Below, in pieces: positions 9,032 through 17,620 of a stretch of 64,000 bases of DNA (position 1 is the stretch's first letter; every line of letters begins with the position of its first letter). This stretch comes from Candidatus Nezhaarchaeota archaeon (GTDB lineage Archaea > Thermoproteota > Methanomethylicia > Nezhaarchaeales > WYZ-LMO8), in contig JANXDO010000004.1 in the NCBI GenBank assembly GCA_025059375.1, forward strand, positions 62,001 to 126,000, given 5' to 3'. Under the pieces are notes generated by a model. It was not told the DNA's origin and did no database searches. It saw nothing but the letters and a program-made list of their open reading frames with translations. The position numbers and the translations under genes were made by a program.

Positions 9032-9560
9032 CTAATACGTCCTGCCTCCACCTCGATATCGCACTGCTGAGCTCATTAAATAACATCCTCTCTTCAGGGG
9101 TTAAGCTTTCAATTACCTCCTTCGGTGGTTGAGCGCTGGCTAGAGCCATCGCAACTATTTTCTGTAACCTACAATTGACTATATCGATTAACTTAACCTC
9201 AGCCGTCTTCTTCTCACTTAAAGCTTCTGGACTAACCTTTGCTTTTTCGCTTAAGCTTTTAAGGTACTTCTTCACCTTAACGTAAAATGAGGGCTCAAGT
9301 GAAGTCAGCTGAGAACTTCTACTTTCTCTCCAAGCAATTTTAGAAAGCAACGGAAGGTCGACACTCTTCTCATCTATTATCTCAACGTAACCCTCCTCCT
9401 TTAAAACCCTAGCAATCCAACGTTCAATTTCTACTTCTTGACCCTGAGCTAAAGGTCCTATAACTCCACCCCCTACTTTAATTTCTGGAATACTCTTTAG
9501 AACCCTTACCTTCACCTTTTCCATGTCGTAAAAGGGCTCTCCACTTAAAGTACCACTCAT
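9015..9560 (-). CDS. GINS complex subunit, probably Gins23 type
   Basis: A 181-residue protein upstream of and overlapping mcm. The N-terminal part (VRVLKSIPEIKVGGGVIGPL ... EGYVEII) resembles the small GINS B-domain, and the C-terminal two thirds is helical and resembles the A-domain. B before A is the arrangement of Psf2/Psf3 (archaeal Gins23), whereas Gins51 has A before B; the subtype call rests on this order. GINS joins MCM and Cdc45/RecJ in the replicative helicase. The start (ATG at 9560) faces rfcS across a 116-bp divergent promoter region. Confidence 0.8.
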   Translation of the reverse strand: MSGTLSGEPFYDMEKVKVRVLKSIPEIKVGGGVIGPLAQGQEVEIERWIARVLKEEGYVEIIDEKSVDLPLLSKIAWRESRSSQLTSLEPSFYVKVKKYLKSLSEKAKVSPEALSEKKTAEVKLIDIVNCRLQKIVAMALASAQPPKEVIESLTPEERMLFNELSSAISRWRQDVLGEGSG

Positions 9561-9676
9561 TACGCTCAGTTTACCTTTTCTCTCTCACTCTACTAAAACA
9601 CTACTTTCCCATAAATTACAGTACCGTCTCGGTTAAACCCTATAAGAGAGTAAGGCAATAACATATCCGGGGCGAT

Positions 9677-10657
9677 ATGGCCTTTAAGGAAGAAGTACCA
9701 GCTCTCTGGGTTGAGAAGTATAGACCTAGAAGGCTTGATGAGATCGTTAATCAAAAAGAGGTTGTTGAGAGATTAAAGAGGTTTGTTGAAGATAAAAATA
9801 TTCCACATCTACTGTTTGTTGGCCCACCTGGAACAGGTAAAACAACCGCAGCTTTGTGCTTAGTTTACGAACTTTATGGTGAGAATTGGAGGCAGAACGT
9901 TTTAGAGCTTAATGCTTCCGATGAAAGGGGAATTCAAACAATAAGAGAGAGAGTTAAAGATTATGCGAGGACCGTAGCACTAGGCGATGTACCCTTCAAG
10001 ACAATAATATTAGATGAATGCGATGCCATGACATCTGAAGCTCAATGGAGCCTTCGACGCATAATGGAAATGTTTTGGAGAACCACAAGGTTCATACTGA
10101 TAGCCAATTACGGCTCAAGGATAATAGAGCCAATACAATCACGATGCGCCATATTCAGATTCTCCATTCTATCGAAAGAAGATATTGCGGAGAGATTGAA
10201 ACTCATCGCAGCTAAGGAAGGTGTAACCCTAACTCAAAAGGGCATCGATGCTATATGGTATGTGGCTGGAGGAGACCTTAGAAGGGCCATAAACCTTATT
10301 CAGGCTGCCGCCGCGTATGGAGGAACAGTTGACGACATGACTGTTTATAGAGTGGCCGGTAGAGCGAGCCCTACAGAAGTTCATGAGATGCTTAAGCTTG
10401 CCCTTAAGGGCGACATAATGTCTGCAAGGCAAAAAATATACGAATTAATGATAAATTACGGCTTAACCGGCTCCGACATAATAAGGCAGGTGCACATTGA
10501 GGTCTTTAAGCTCGATATACCTGAACCGATTAAAGTTGAGATAGAGGATCTAGTAGCAGAAGCGGATTATAGATTAACTGAAGGGGCTAACGAGGACATA
10601 CAGCTCACGGCCTTCCTAGCCCAACTAGTTAAGTTAGGCAAGAAACTGGTGGGCTAA
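9677..10657 (+). CDS. rfcS: Replication factor C small subunit
   Basis: A 326-residue AAA+ clamp-loader subunit. Motifs: RFC box II-like WVEKYRPRRLDEIV (residues 11-24), Walker A GPPGTGKTT near 53-61, Walker B ILDECDAM, and the SRC motif (QSRC) carrying the arginine finger. With the large subunit it loads the PCNA sliding clamp onto primed DNA. The gene is 4 bp upstream of rfcL. A CTATAAGA stretch at 9640-9647, about 30 nt before the ATG, is the likely TATA box, implying a very short leader. Confidence 0.97.
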   Translation: MAFKEEVPALWVEKYRPRRLDEIVNQKEVVERLKRFVEDKNIPHLLFVGPPGTGKTTAALCLVYELYGENWRQNVLELNASDERGIQTIRERVKDYARTVALGDVPFKTIILDECDAMTSEAQWSLRRIMEMFWRTTRFILIANYGSRIIEPIQSRCAIFRFSILSKEDIAERLKLIAAKEGVTLTQKGIDAIWYVAGGDLRRAINLIQAAAAYGGTVDDMTVYRVAGRASPTEVHEMLKLALKGDIMSARQKIYELMINYGLTGSDIIRQVHIEVFKLDIPEPIKVEIEDLVAEADYRLTEGANEDIQLTAFLAQLVKLGKKLVG

Positions 10658-10661
10658 AACA

Positions 10662-11897
10662 ATGTCAGTGTCACGCCATATCCCCTGGACTGAAAAACAT
10701 AAACCACGTACAGTAGCTGAAATCAAGGAAATAGTCGGTGAGGCCGACTACATAGACAGATTCATATCGTGGTTGAAGGATTGGAGGCCTGGAGAAAAAG
10801 CAGCTTTGCTCTATGGACCACCGGGTGTGGGCAAGACTCTCTTAGTTGAGGTTGTGGCTGAGGAGTTTAATTACGAGCTAATAGAGCTTAATGCTAGCGA
10901 TACACGAACTGAGAGCACTCTTAAGAAACTTGTTGGACAGCCATCACGCACGGTAAGTCTCTACAACGTCAAGAGCAAGCTCATTTTCCTGGATGAAGTT
11001 GACGGCTTAACGGGGACTGAAGACAGGGGTGGTGTAGGAGCAATAGTCGAGCTAGTAAAGGAGTCAAGATTTCCTATAGTAATGGCGGCAAACGATCCGT
11101 GGGACATAAAGCTGAGGCCTCTCCGGGACGTATCGGTCATGATAGAGTTTAGACGCTTAAAGACGTACTCAATCATAAAGCACTTAAAGAAGATATGTAC
11201 TCGAGAGGGCATAACAGCTGATGAGAAGGCGTTGAAGATAATTGCTGAATTATCTGAGGGGGACATGAGGTCTGCTGTAATTGATCTTCAAGCTGCAGCT
11301 CAAGGCAAAAGACGGTTAACAGTTGATGATGTATCGTGGCTTAGGTCTAGGAATAGGCAGTACCAAGCTTTTGACGTATTGAGAATGTTATTTTCCGCTA
11401 GGAGATGTGATGATGCTAGAGGGGTCATGAACTCTTCCATCATAGACTACGAAACACTCATGTTGTGGATAGATGAGAATTTACCAAGGCAATACACAGA
11501 CCCCGAAGAACTTGCTAAAGCATACTACTACCTTGCAAGGGCAGACATATTTCTCGGTAGAATGAGTAAGAGGCAAAGATGGGAGCTACTAAAATACGTC
11601 ATAGACTTTATGACAGCTGGCGTGGCTATGGCCAAAATAAAGCCCTATAAATTCACCAAGTATGGCTTTCCACAGAAATTACTCCTTATGGCTAAAGCAA
11701 AGCAAATGAGAGCTTTAAGGGAGGCATTATGTGAGAGAATCTCTGCTAAATGCCATTTATCAAAGAGGAAGGCAAGCGTGGAAATGATACCCTTTCTCCA
11801 CGTGATATACGAAGCACCCGGCCTAGCTAAGCGTGAAATCTCTAAGTGGCTTGAATTGGATGAGACGATGGAGGACTTCCTCAAGAAGCAAGGCTAA
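10662..11897 (+). CDS. rfcL: Replication factor C large subunit
   Basis: A 411-residue AAA+ protein, partner of rfcS. It has WTEKHKPRTVAEIKEIVG at the N-terminus, Walker A GPPGVGKT, Walker B FLDEVDGL and the helical collar region. The C-terminus ends MEDFLKKQG; I see no standard PIP box (Q-x-x-h-x-x-a-a) there, so PCNA contact may use a degenerate tail. It overlaps the convergent MobB-like gene by 4 bp at 11894-11897, so the two operons meet tail to tail without a spacer. Confidence 0.96.
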   Translation: MSVSRHIPWTEKHKPRTVAEIKEIVGEADYIDRFISWLKDWRPGEKAALLYGPPGVGKTLLVEVVAEEFNYELIELNASDTRTESTLKKLVGQPSRTVSLYNVKSKLIFLDEVDGLTGTEDRGGVGAIVELVKESRFPIVMAANDPWDIKLRPLRDVSVMIEFRRLKTYSIIKHLKKICTREGITADEKALKIIAELSEGDMRSAVIDLQAAAQGKRRLTVDDVSWLRSRNRQYQAFDVLRMLFSARRCDDARGVMNSSIIDYETLMLWIDENLPRQYTDPEELAKAYYYLARADIFLGRMSKRQRWELLKYVIDFMTAGVAMAKIKPYKFTKYGFPQKLLLMAKAKQMRALREALCERISAKCHLSKRKASVEMIPFLHVIYEAPGLAKREISKWLELDETMEDFLKKQG

Positions 11898-12613
11898 TTA
11901 AAGCTTATGTCTATGGTCGCTTTTTGAATGGATTTAGGCACTCCCTTTAGTATCGACAAGAGCCCTTTTACAACTTCAGTGAACATTTTGGTTGTGAAGG
12001 GATTTAGTGGGATTAGCATTCCATTAACTAGTACCTTGACCGGTAACCTTAACTTTGTACATCTAAGAGGTGTCTCCCCTCCTTTAACTACTCTCTCAGC
12101 CAATTCTTGGCAGTTTTCATAACCACACCCACCACAGTTCTCTTGAGCTAGTAGGTTCAATACATCCTTTAAGGCTCGATCGATTATCATCTTAACAACC
12201 TCATCGACGTCTACGATCTTCTCCTTCACAGTTATGCTATCCTCCACATCACTGGAAACCGGGATTATTGCTATACTGTTTGCTCCATATTCTCTCACAT
12301 CGTCGATGGTCGACGCAGCTACTACATAGTCATCAACTTGCAAGCCTTCAACTATCATAAACCACCATGTAGTCGGAATTAGACTTTTAACGTCATCCAT
12401 ACTCAACTTAAAGTTGCACTTGACGAATGTTGCTGATTTCGTTGTTGTAATGCTCATCACTCTCCCACACATAGCTTCCTTCGCTTCGCTCTCTCCGAGA
12501 TGCGCAATCGATATGACGTTATATCCCCTCTTTACAAGCTTCATTGAAATTTCTGATAATAGCTTTAGCCTAGCCTCTCTCTTAGAACCTACGATACCAA
12601 TGCTTGTCATCAC
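11894..12613 (-). CDS. MobB-like protein with C-terminal Fe-S (CGGCGYENC) domain
   Basis: A 239-residue protein, last gene of the cdc6-wHTH-moaC-moaB operon. The N-terminal half resembles MobB, the GTPase that assists molybdopterin dinucleotide formation, but where MobB has a P-loop this protein reads VGSKREARLKLL, lacking the GK[ST]. The C-terminal half has CGGCGYENC-x18-C (about residues 161-188), the four-cysteine pattern of the PF04060-type 4Fe-4S domain. The neighbours moaB and moaC support a role in molybdenum or tungsten cofactor assembly; the fused cluster may give a redox or delivery function. The exact role is inference. Confidence 0.7.
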   Translation of the reverse strand: MMTSIGIVGSKREARLKLLSEISMKLVKRGYNVISIAHLGESEAKEAMCGRVMSITTTKSATFVKCNFKLSMDDVKSLIPTTWWFMIVEGLQVDDYVVAASTIDDVREYGANSIAIIPVSSDVEDSITVKEKIVDVDEVVKMIIDRALKDVLNLLAQENCGGCGYENCQELAERVVKGGETPLRCTKLRLPVKVLVNGMLIPLNPFTTKMFTEVVKGLLSILKGVPKSIQKATIDISFN

Positions 12614-12617
12614 ACTA

Positions 12618-13148
12618 TCATTCCCTCACATGAGCTACTATGTGGCCAGCTTCTGGAATTATTAGCTTACTTAAAGCCATCTCAATGGCATGAGGTGATC
12701 CAGGAATTGAAAAGATCACAGTTCCCTTGTAAACTCCCGCAATCGCTCTCGTCAGCATTGCTGAGCTGCCTATCTCATTGTAACTTATAAACCTAAATAG
12801 CTCTCCAAAGCCAGGTATCTTCTTTTCAACAAGCCCCTCCACAACCTCAATGGTTACGTCCCTCTTCCCCAACCCGGTACCGCCAGTGGTTATTATCACA
12901 TCAGGTTTAAGATTATCCACAACCCTCTCTATTTCTTGTTTTATAATGTTCGGGTCGTTTGGAACTATGGACCTACCTTTAAAGTCGTGGCCTTTCGTAG
13001 TCACCAAGTTCATGATCCTTAAGCCATTCTCATCTTCAACCTTCTCTCCCATCTTAATCATCCTGTAAAGAGTATCACTAGTTACTATGACGTAGAAGGA
13101 AATCTTTGGTGGGGCCCTCTTCTTATGTTCATGAGTTGTCCTGCTCAT
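12618..13148 (-). CDS. moaB: Molybdenum cofactor biosynthesis protein MoaB
   Basis: A 176-residue MoaB/MogA-family protein, which adenylates molybdopterin before metal insertion. The family motif TTGGTGLGKRDVT lies near residues 90-102, and a second conserved patch reads SIPGSPHAIEMAL near the C-terminus. The start overlaps moaC by 20 bp and the stop lies 4 bp before the MobB-like gene, giving a tight operon. In archaea the cofactor usually ends up as tungsto- or molybdopterin in aldehyde oxidoreductase-type enzymes; none is encoded in this window. Confidence 0.93.
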   Translation of the reverse strand: MSRTTHEHKKRAPPKISFYVIVTSDTLYRMIKMGEKVEDENGLRIMNLVTTKGHDFKGRSIVPNDPNIIKQEIERVVDNLKPDVIITTGGTGLGKRDVTIEVVEGLVEKKIPGFGELFRFISYNEIGSSAMLTRAIAGVYKGTVIFSIPGSPHAIEMALSKLIIPEAGHIVAHVRE

Positions 13149-13602
13149 TTAGATCCCCCTTTACTTTACTCTTCACCTTTATGTTAGTAATCTCGGTGTG
13201 AGGGTATTGACCATTTTCATCCTTCTCATACTTCTTCACCATGTCCCATACATTGAGGAGCGCTATGCTGACAGCAACTAGAGCCTCCATTTCGACCCCG
13301 GTCTTGCTCACAGTTTTAGCTTTAGCCTTAACTCTTATACCATCATCCTCTATGTCAAACTTTATGGAGACATTAGTTAAGGGCAGTGGATGGCATAGCG
13401 GCAATAAATCCGATGTTCTTTTAGCTGCTAATATCGCAGCAGCACTTGAAACAGAAAATACATCGCCCTTCTCTATCTTACCTTCACGTATTATCTCTAA
13501 AGTCTTAGGTCCCAATTTTATGAAGCCTTCAGCTTCAGCTTCCCTGTAAACATCGTTCTTATGAGTTATGTCAACCATCCTTACCTTCAAGCCCTTCACC
13601 AA
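13129..13602 (-). CDS. moaC: Cyclic pyranopterin monophosphate synthase MoaC
   Basis: A 157-residue MoaC that converts the MoaA product into cyclic pyranopterin monophosphate, the first stable molybdopterin precursor. The conserved LLPLCHPLPL motif is at about residues 67-76 and the MEALVAVSIALLNVWDMVK helix, with the active-site region, follows. The length is standard. It overlaps the upstream winged-helix gene by 32 bp and moaB by 20 bp. moaA itself is not in the window. Confidence 0.95.
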   Translation of the reverse strand: MVKGLKVRMVDITHKNDVYREAEAEGFIKLGPKTLEIIREGKIEKGDVFSVSSAAAILAAKRTSDLLPLCHPLPLTNVSIKFDIEDDGIRVKAKAKTVSKTGVEMEALVAVSIALLNVWDMVKKYEKDENGQYPHTEITNIKVKSKVKGDLNEQDNS

Positions 13603-13852
13603 GAGATTTAAATAGCTTCCTTAGAGCCTCGACTCTTATGTTAGATGCATTAACTCTAAATATTCTTACTCTCCCAAATACCTTTTCCGTAATTATCCCC
13701 ATTTTCTTCAACTCTTCCAAGTGACGCATGGCCGTCCTGTGATTTATCCCAGCTTCCCTAGCAATAGCACTTATGTTAAGCTCCTCCCTATCTATTAAGA
13801 TCTTTAGTATCCTCACCTTCGCCTTAGAGCCAAGTATATCCTCTACTTCCAA
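13571..13852 (-). CDS. Small winged-helix transcriptional regulator (ArsR-like)
   Basis: A 93-residue single-domain DNA-binding protein. Residues about 8-75 form a winged helix (KVRILKILIDREELNISAIA then HRTAMRHLEELKKMGII and a wing with KVFGRVRIFRVN). There is no obvious ligand or dimer domain and no cysteine metal site. It overlaps the Cdc6-like gene upstream by 10 bp and moaC downstream by 32 bp, so it is co-expressed with both. It may control this operon or cofactor genes; target unknown. Confidence 0.8.
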   Translation of the reverse strand: MEVEDILGSKAKVRILKILIDREELNISAIAREAGINHRTAMRHLEELKKMGIITEKVFGRVRIFRVNASNIRVEALRKLFKSLGEGLEGKDG

Positions 13853-15090
13853 ACCTCTTTCCCCTCAACCTCCTCAATAAGGAGCTTTAATACTTCTTTC
13901 TCAAGTAGAAAGGCTGGTATTGTGGGCAAGCCTATTAACGTCGTTCGCCCCCTCCTAGTGCTCGTAGTCTTTGTTGATATGAAACCCATACCTTCCAAGT
14001 TTTTGACCGTTTTCCATAGCTGTGTATGCTTCCTAGCCTTTAACCCCCAAAGCTCACATTCACTTCTATATTTATCCTCTAAATCGCCCATCTTTATGTA
14101 GGCTTTCCCCTTCTTTAGCTCCCTCGCTATCGTTAAGAGGACCATCTTCTCATGCGCCAGTAAGTTCCTTAACTCTTCAGTTCTTATAGCTGGATGAATA
14201 AAGCCACTAGCTTCTCTTACATCGTCAGGAGTGACCTCCCTCCTCCCTCTCATATCTGCAATCTTCCCCGCCCGCCACAACAGCTCTATGGCAAGCCTTG
14301 CATCTCCACTTCCTCCTCTATCAACCCCAACACTATCAGCTATTACCTCAATTGCTTCTGGTGATACAGCTCCATCCTTAAATGCCATCTTAACTCTATC
14401 TTGAAGGATCGTCATTAATTGGCTTGAAACATATGGCTCAAACTCTATTATATTCCTAGTCAAGCTGCTTCTTAACACATCATCCAACTCGTAAATAAAC
14501 TCTTTACCCCTCGAAATGAAGATTAAGCCTATCTTAACTTCTCTCTCGTCATATCCCTCTAATACCCTCAATAGGTTATAGAAGGCATCTTGTCCTGCAG
14601 TCTTCACAAAGTAATGTACCTCATCCAGCACCAGCATCATTGAGGCCCTCTTTTCTTCAAGGAGTGAAAGCGTTACCCTCAAAAGTTCTTGAGGCGATAA
14701 CCCTCTAGTAGGAAGAGATGGAGTTAGAGTTTCAATAATCTTTTGACACACGAGAAAAAGAGTTCTTTCACGATAACAGTTCACATACACAAATCTAAAA
14801 TTCTTCCCCCTCTCATCCATCTCCTTCTTTAAAATTTTACCAAAAAGCCTAGAGGTGGCTGTCTTCCCTGTGCCCACGTGCCCGGTGAGCAAGGCTTTTT
14901 GACAAAAGCTTGACTCCCCCTCAACCATAAAGCTAAAGAAGTTCATTAGCATTTTCAGCTGCTTCTCTCTATGAGGTAAACTTGAAGGTATATACTCAAA
15001 CGATAATGCCCCCTCATCCTTGAATACCGTTTCATCCTTAGTACGCTCAGAATATTCCATGTCCATGGCTTCCCTCACATGTCTCCACAC
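13843..15090 (-). CDS. Orc1/Cdc6-family AAA+ protein
   Basis: A 415-residue protein with the full archaeal Orc1/Cdc6 layout. It has Walker A TGHVGTGKTATSRLF (about residues 69-83), Walker B MLVLDEVHYF (about 152-161), sensor 1 LIFISRG, an arginine-containing LTRNIIEFEPY box, sensor 2 GSGDARLAIELL, and a C-terminal winged helix (KMVLLTIARELKKG ... RRGRTTLIGLP). These proteins bind origins and load MCM. It heads an overlapping operon with a winged-helix protein and molybdopterin genes. No repeated origin-recognition boxes are evident in the 50-bp spacer before it, so replication initiation at this site is uncertain. Confidence 0.9.
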   Translation of the reverse strand: MWRHVREAMDMEYSERTKDETVFKDEGALSFEYIPSSLPHREKQLKMLMNFFSFMVEGESSFCQKALLTGHVGTGKTATSRLFGKILKKEMDERGKNFRFVYVNCYRERTLFLVCQKIIETLTPSLPTRGLSPQELLRVTLSLLEEKRASMMLVLDEVHYFVKTAGQDAFYNLLRVLEGYDEREVKIGLIFISRGKEFIYELDDVLRSSLTRNIIEFEPYVSSQLMTILQDRVKMAFKDGAVSPEAIEVIADSVGVDRGGSGDARLAIELLWRAGKIADMRGRREVTPDDVREASGFIHPAIRTEELRNLLAHEKMVLLTIARELKKGKAYIKMGDLEDKYRSECELWGLKARKHTQLWKTVKNLEGMGFISTKTTSTRRGRTTLIGLPTIPAFLLEKEVLKLLIEEVEGKEVWK

Positions 15091-15140
15091 CGTATTACAC
15101 TCTATCTAAAATATAAACTCGTAGATGAAACCAAGATAAG

Positions 15141-15629
15141 TTAAACGGCCCCCCTCAACTTTAAAACCTTCATACTCACACTATCTAGGAGAGATAAACC
15201 AACAACGTCCCAGACAACCTCTACCAGTAGCCTCTTCTTACCTCCAAGACAATTAAGCCCTCCAATCAAGATATCTTTAAGCTCCTTTTCACTAATCCCT
15301 AAATAATCGCCACGTACCTCAACCTCAACGCTAAAATCTCTTGCCCCCTTCACAACTCTCCTTGCAGAAAGCATTATATCTCTGATTCTTGCTGGACAGC
15401 AATCATCAAAACATATAAGCTTATAAGTTTTGGTTAACCTTTTCGCTAAAATACTTAATATCTGATCTCCAGACAATTTCGACCATACCAGTAAGGTACC
15501 TCTTCGACCAAAGCCCCTAACACGAACATCAACATCGTAGGGGAACACCGTGTCAAGTATTTCCCAATAAGTCCACTCCTCCTTCCCAACATCAGTTGTT
15601 ACAAGAACTCTCCACATGACAAGATCCAT
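15141..15629 (-). CDS. THUMP-domain RNA-binding protein (COG1818 type)
   Basis: A 162-residue protein matching the short archaeal THUMP-domain family related to Tan1, which in eukaryotes assists tRNA acetylation. The sequence runs from RVLVTTDVGKEEWTYWEIL through the DCCPAR region to VEVEVRGDYLGIS, the THUMP-like segment. No catalytic domain is attached. It is on the same strand as the Cdc6 operon, 50 bp upstream of it, and may be its first gene. Two adjacent cysteines (DDCC) are conserved-looking but their role is unclear. Confidence 0.7.
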   Translation of the reverse strand: MDLVMWRVLVTTDVGKEEWTYWEILDTVFPYDVDVRVRGFGRRGTLLVWSKLSGDQILSILAKRLTKTYKLICFDDCCPARIRDIMLSARRVVKGARDFSVEVEVRGDYLGISEKELKDILIGGLNCLGGKKRLLVEVVWDVVGLSLLDSVSMKVLKLRGAV

Positions 15630-15676
15630 AGGTTTAAGCGACTGTATAAAAGTATTCTTTTCAAGGGAGCTGAGGA

Positions 15677-15712
15677 CTAATGGTAGTAAATCGTAACTAC
15701 ATCCACCATTAG
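15677..15712 (+). promoter_or_regulatory. Inverted repeat upstream of radical SAM/SPASM gene
   Basis: CTAATGGT (15677-15684) and ACCATTAG (15705-15712) form a perfect 8-bp inverted repeat with a 20-nt spacer, ending 10 nt before the TTG start of the next gene. A second inverted pair, GTAGT/ACTAC (15683-15687 and 15696-15700), is an alternative inner stem. It lies in the 93-bp divergent region between the THUMP and radical SAM genes and could be a dimeric operator or a 5'-leader hairpin. Function unproven. Confidence 0.45.
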
Positions 15713-15722
15713 AAGGACTAAC

Positions 15723-16826
15723 TTGAGAGGAGACGAAGGTGAACTTAGAGTGTTATGTTATGTGCTAACAACAGGGAGATGCAATTTAAAGTGTAGCTAT
15801 TGTGGTGGAAGTTTTCCAGAGCATCTAGTACCAGCTAATGTCAAATACAGGATAGAGGACCTAAAAGACTTCCTAAGTGGTGCTAAAGATCTCACAATAG
15901 CCTTCTATGGTGGAGAACCACTACTTAACCCGCAAGTAATATCAAGCATCATGGATAGGATCGAGGCAAAGCACTTCGTAATCCAAACCAACGGTCTCTT
16001 AATCGAGAGGCTACCAAGAGACTACTGGCTTCAAATGGATGCAGTCTTACTATCAATTGATGGGGTCGAGCACATTACGGACCTCAGCAGAGGTAGAGGA
16101 GTTTACAAGATGGTTATTGAAGCCGCTAAGAAGCTGAGGGCAATGAACTATGAAGGTGACCTCATAGCGAGAATGACCGTAACGGAACTAAGCGATATAC
16201 ATCGAGACGTCATGCATATCTTGTCCCTCGAAGTCTTTGATCATGTACATTGGCAACTCAATGCTGTATGGAACCCTAACAAATCCAGCTTTAGTTCTTG
16301 GCTTAAAGAGAGTTACATACCGAAGATGAGCACATTAATAGAGACGTGGACCGTAAAGGCGTTGAGAGGGAAGTTGATGGGTATAGCCCCATTTAAAGCA
16401 CTACTATACGCTATGATTAAAGAGCAAAGTCTAGGAATGCCTCCCTGCGGAGCTGGGTGGCACGCTTTGGCTGTGAATACCAACGGTGACGTCCTAGCCT
16501 GCCCAATAGCAGTTGACGCTAAATGGGCAAAACTTGGAAATGTGAGGTCCTCAACTTGTCAAGAACTTCTCGAAAAGGTGAAGATAGAAGAACCTTGCAT
16601 TAGCTGTCACTACGTTAATTTGTGTGGAGGTCGCTGCCTCTACTCATACTACGAGAGATTATGGGGTGATGATGGCTTCAAATTATTATGCCTCACCACT
16701 CAATCCCTCATAGATAAGCTTCATGAGATCAAACCGAGAATCAAGAAGGCAGTTAAGAAAAGCATCATTAAGCTAGAGGAATTAAGGTACCCTCCCTTCC
16801 TTAACACGATAGAGATAATACCATAA
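15723..16826 (+). CDS. Radical SAM/SPASM-like enzyme, possibly peptide- or protein-modifying
   Basis: A 367-residue protein with the radical SAM motif C-N-L-K-C-S-Y-C near residue 20 and GGEPL near 66. The C-terminal part has a SPASM/twitch-like cysteine set (PPCGAGWHALAVN, LACP, EEPCISCHYVNLCGGRC, LCLTT) for auxiliary Fe-S clusters. It looks like the archaeal family known as AF1577-type putative peptide-modifying enzymes; that subfamily name is recalled, not searched. The start is TTG with a weak ribosome-binding site. I see no small Cys-rich precursor beside it. The upstream inverted repeat may regulate it. Confidence 0.75.
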   Translation: MRGDEGELRVLCYVLTTGRCNLKCSYCGGSFPEHLVPANVKYRIEDLKDFLSGAKDLTIAFYGGEPLLNPQVISSIMDRIEAKHFVIQTNGLLIERLPRDYWLQMDAVLLSIDGVEHITDLSRGRGVYKMVIEAAKKLRAMNYEGDLIARMTVTELSDIHRDVMHILSLEVFDHVHWQLNAVWNPNKSSFSSWLKESYIPKMSTLIETWTVKALRGKLMGIAPFKALLYAMIKEQSLGMPPCGAGWHALAVNTNGDVLACPIAVDAKWAKLGNVRSSTCQELLEKVKIEEPCISCHYVNLCGGRCLYSYYERLWGDDGFKLLCLTTQSLIDKLHEIKPRIKKAVKKSIIKLEELRYPPFLNTIEIIP

Positions 16827-16942
16827 CTAGGACTTAGACCCCTCTATAACCTTTCGTTCATATAGGCTCAGCACTCAAGATCCCACTCATCAACGTCGTT
16901 GAGGCCAGAGTCATCATTGCCTAAAAATATTTACCTCCTACC

Positions 16943-17620
16943 TCAATAAACTTTCTCACGCTCATTGTAGGGACATACAACCTGACATAGAGAACATAAG
17001 ATCAACGAGTTCTTCGTTGGTTTACTGAGGAGCTTTGACGCCATCTTCAACGTCTCCTCTGACACCTCTCTCCGTGGAGGCGGTAATGAGTTAACACATC
17101 TACTAGGGTCAACCTTATACGGCTCATATATCGCTTCAAGTGGACAAGCCTTAATACAATTATCACAGTTACCGCAAAGGTCCTCCTCTAATGGACTATC
17201 CGGCTCCACATCAGCATCCGTAATAACACACGTAAACCTCACTCTAGATCCATAAGTTGGGTTTATGATTAGAGAATTCTTACCATAGGCTCCAACACCA
17301 GCCTTGCAAGCAACAACCTTCAATGGCAACCTATATGGCTCATGTTGAGCCCTAAAGCCCATGTCCCTCAGATAAAGGCACAACCTTAATGCCTTCTCAG
17401 CCAAGATAACCTCATAAACGTAGTAAACTTCAACCTTGTTACCCTTATTTCTAAAAAGGACTAAGTCAAAGGCCTCATCCCAAACATCAATTCCAAGCGC
17501 GATAATAGTCTTAACCCACTCATCAACATACCCTCTAAAATCATTGGGTGAGGCAAAGCCAACAACACTAAATCCTAGAGTCTTAGTGGTATAATCCAAT
17601 ATCTTACTCTTCAAATTCAT
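16943..17620 (-). CDS. QueG-like 4Fe-4S protein
   Basis: A 225-residue Fe-S protein with two ferredoxin-like clusters near the C-terminus. The first is CGNCDNCIKACP (about residues 149-160); the second set is C172 plus CSLCQVVCP near the end. The layout is that of epoxyqueuosine reductase (COG1600) without its C-terminal HEAT repeats. Upstream, ACKAGVGAYGKNSLIINP matches the conserved GWIGKN-type cobalamin-contact region of that family, in altered form. As archaea do not normally make queuosine by this route, the physiological reaction is uncertain. It stands alone between spacers. Confidence 0.65.
   Translation of the reverse strand: MNLKSKILDYTTKTLGFSVVGFASPNDFRGYVDEWVKTIIALGIDVWDEAFDLVLFRNKGNKVEVYYVYEVILAEKALRLCLYLRDMGFRAQHEPYRLPLKVVACKAGVGAYGKNSLIINPTYGSRVRFTCVITDADVEPDSPLEEDLCGNCDNCIKACPLEAIYEPYKVDPSRCVNSLPPPRREVSEETLKMASKLLSKPTKNSLILCSLCQVVCPYNEREKVY

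Noticed and set aside
15091-15140. Replication origin next to the Cdc6-like gene
   Set aside because: The spacer is 50 bp and shows no repeated origin-recognition boxes or AT-rich unwinding element.
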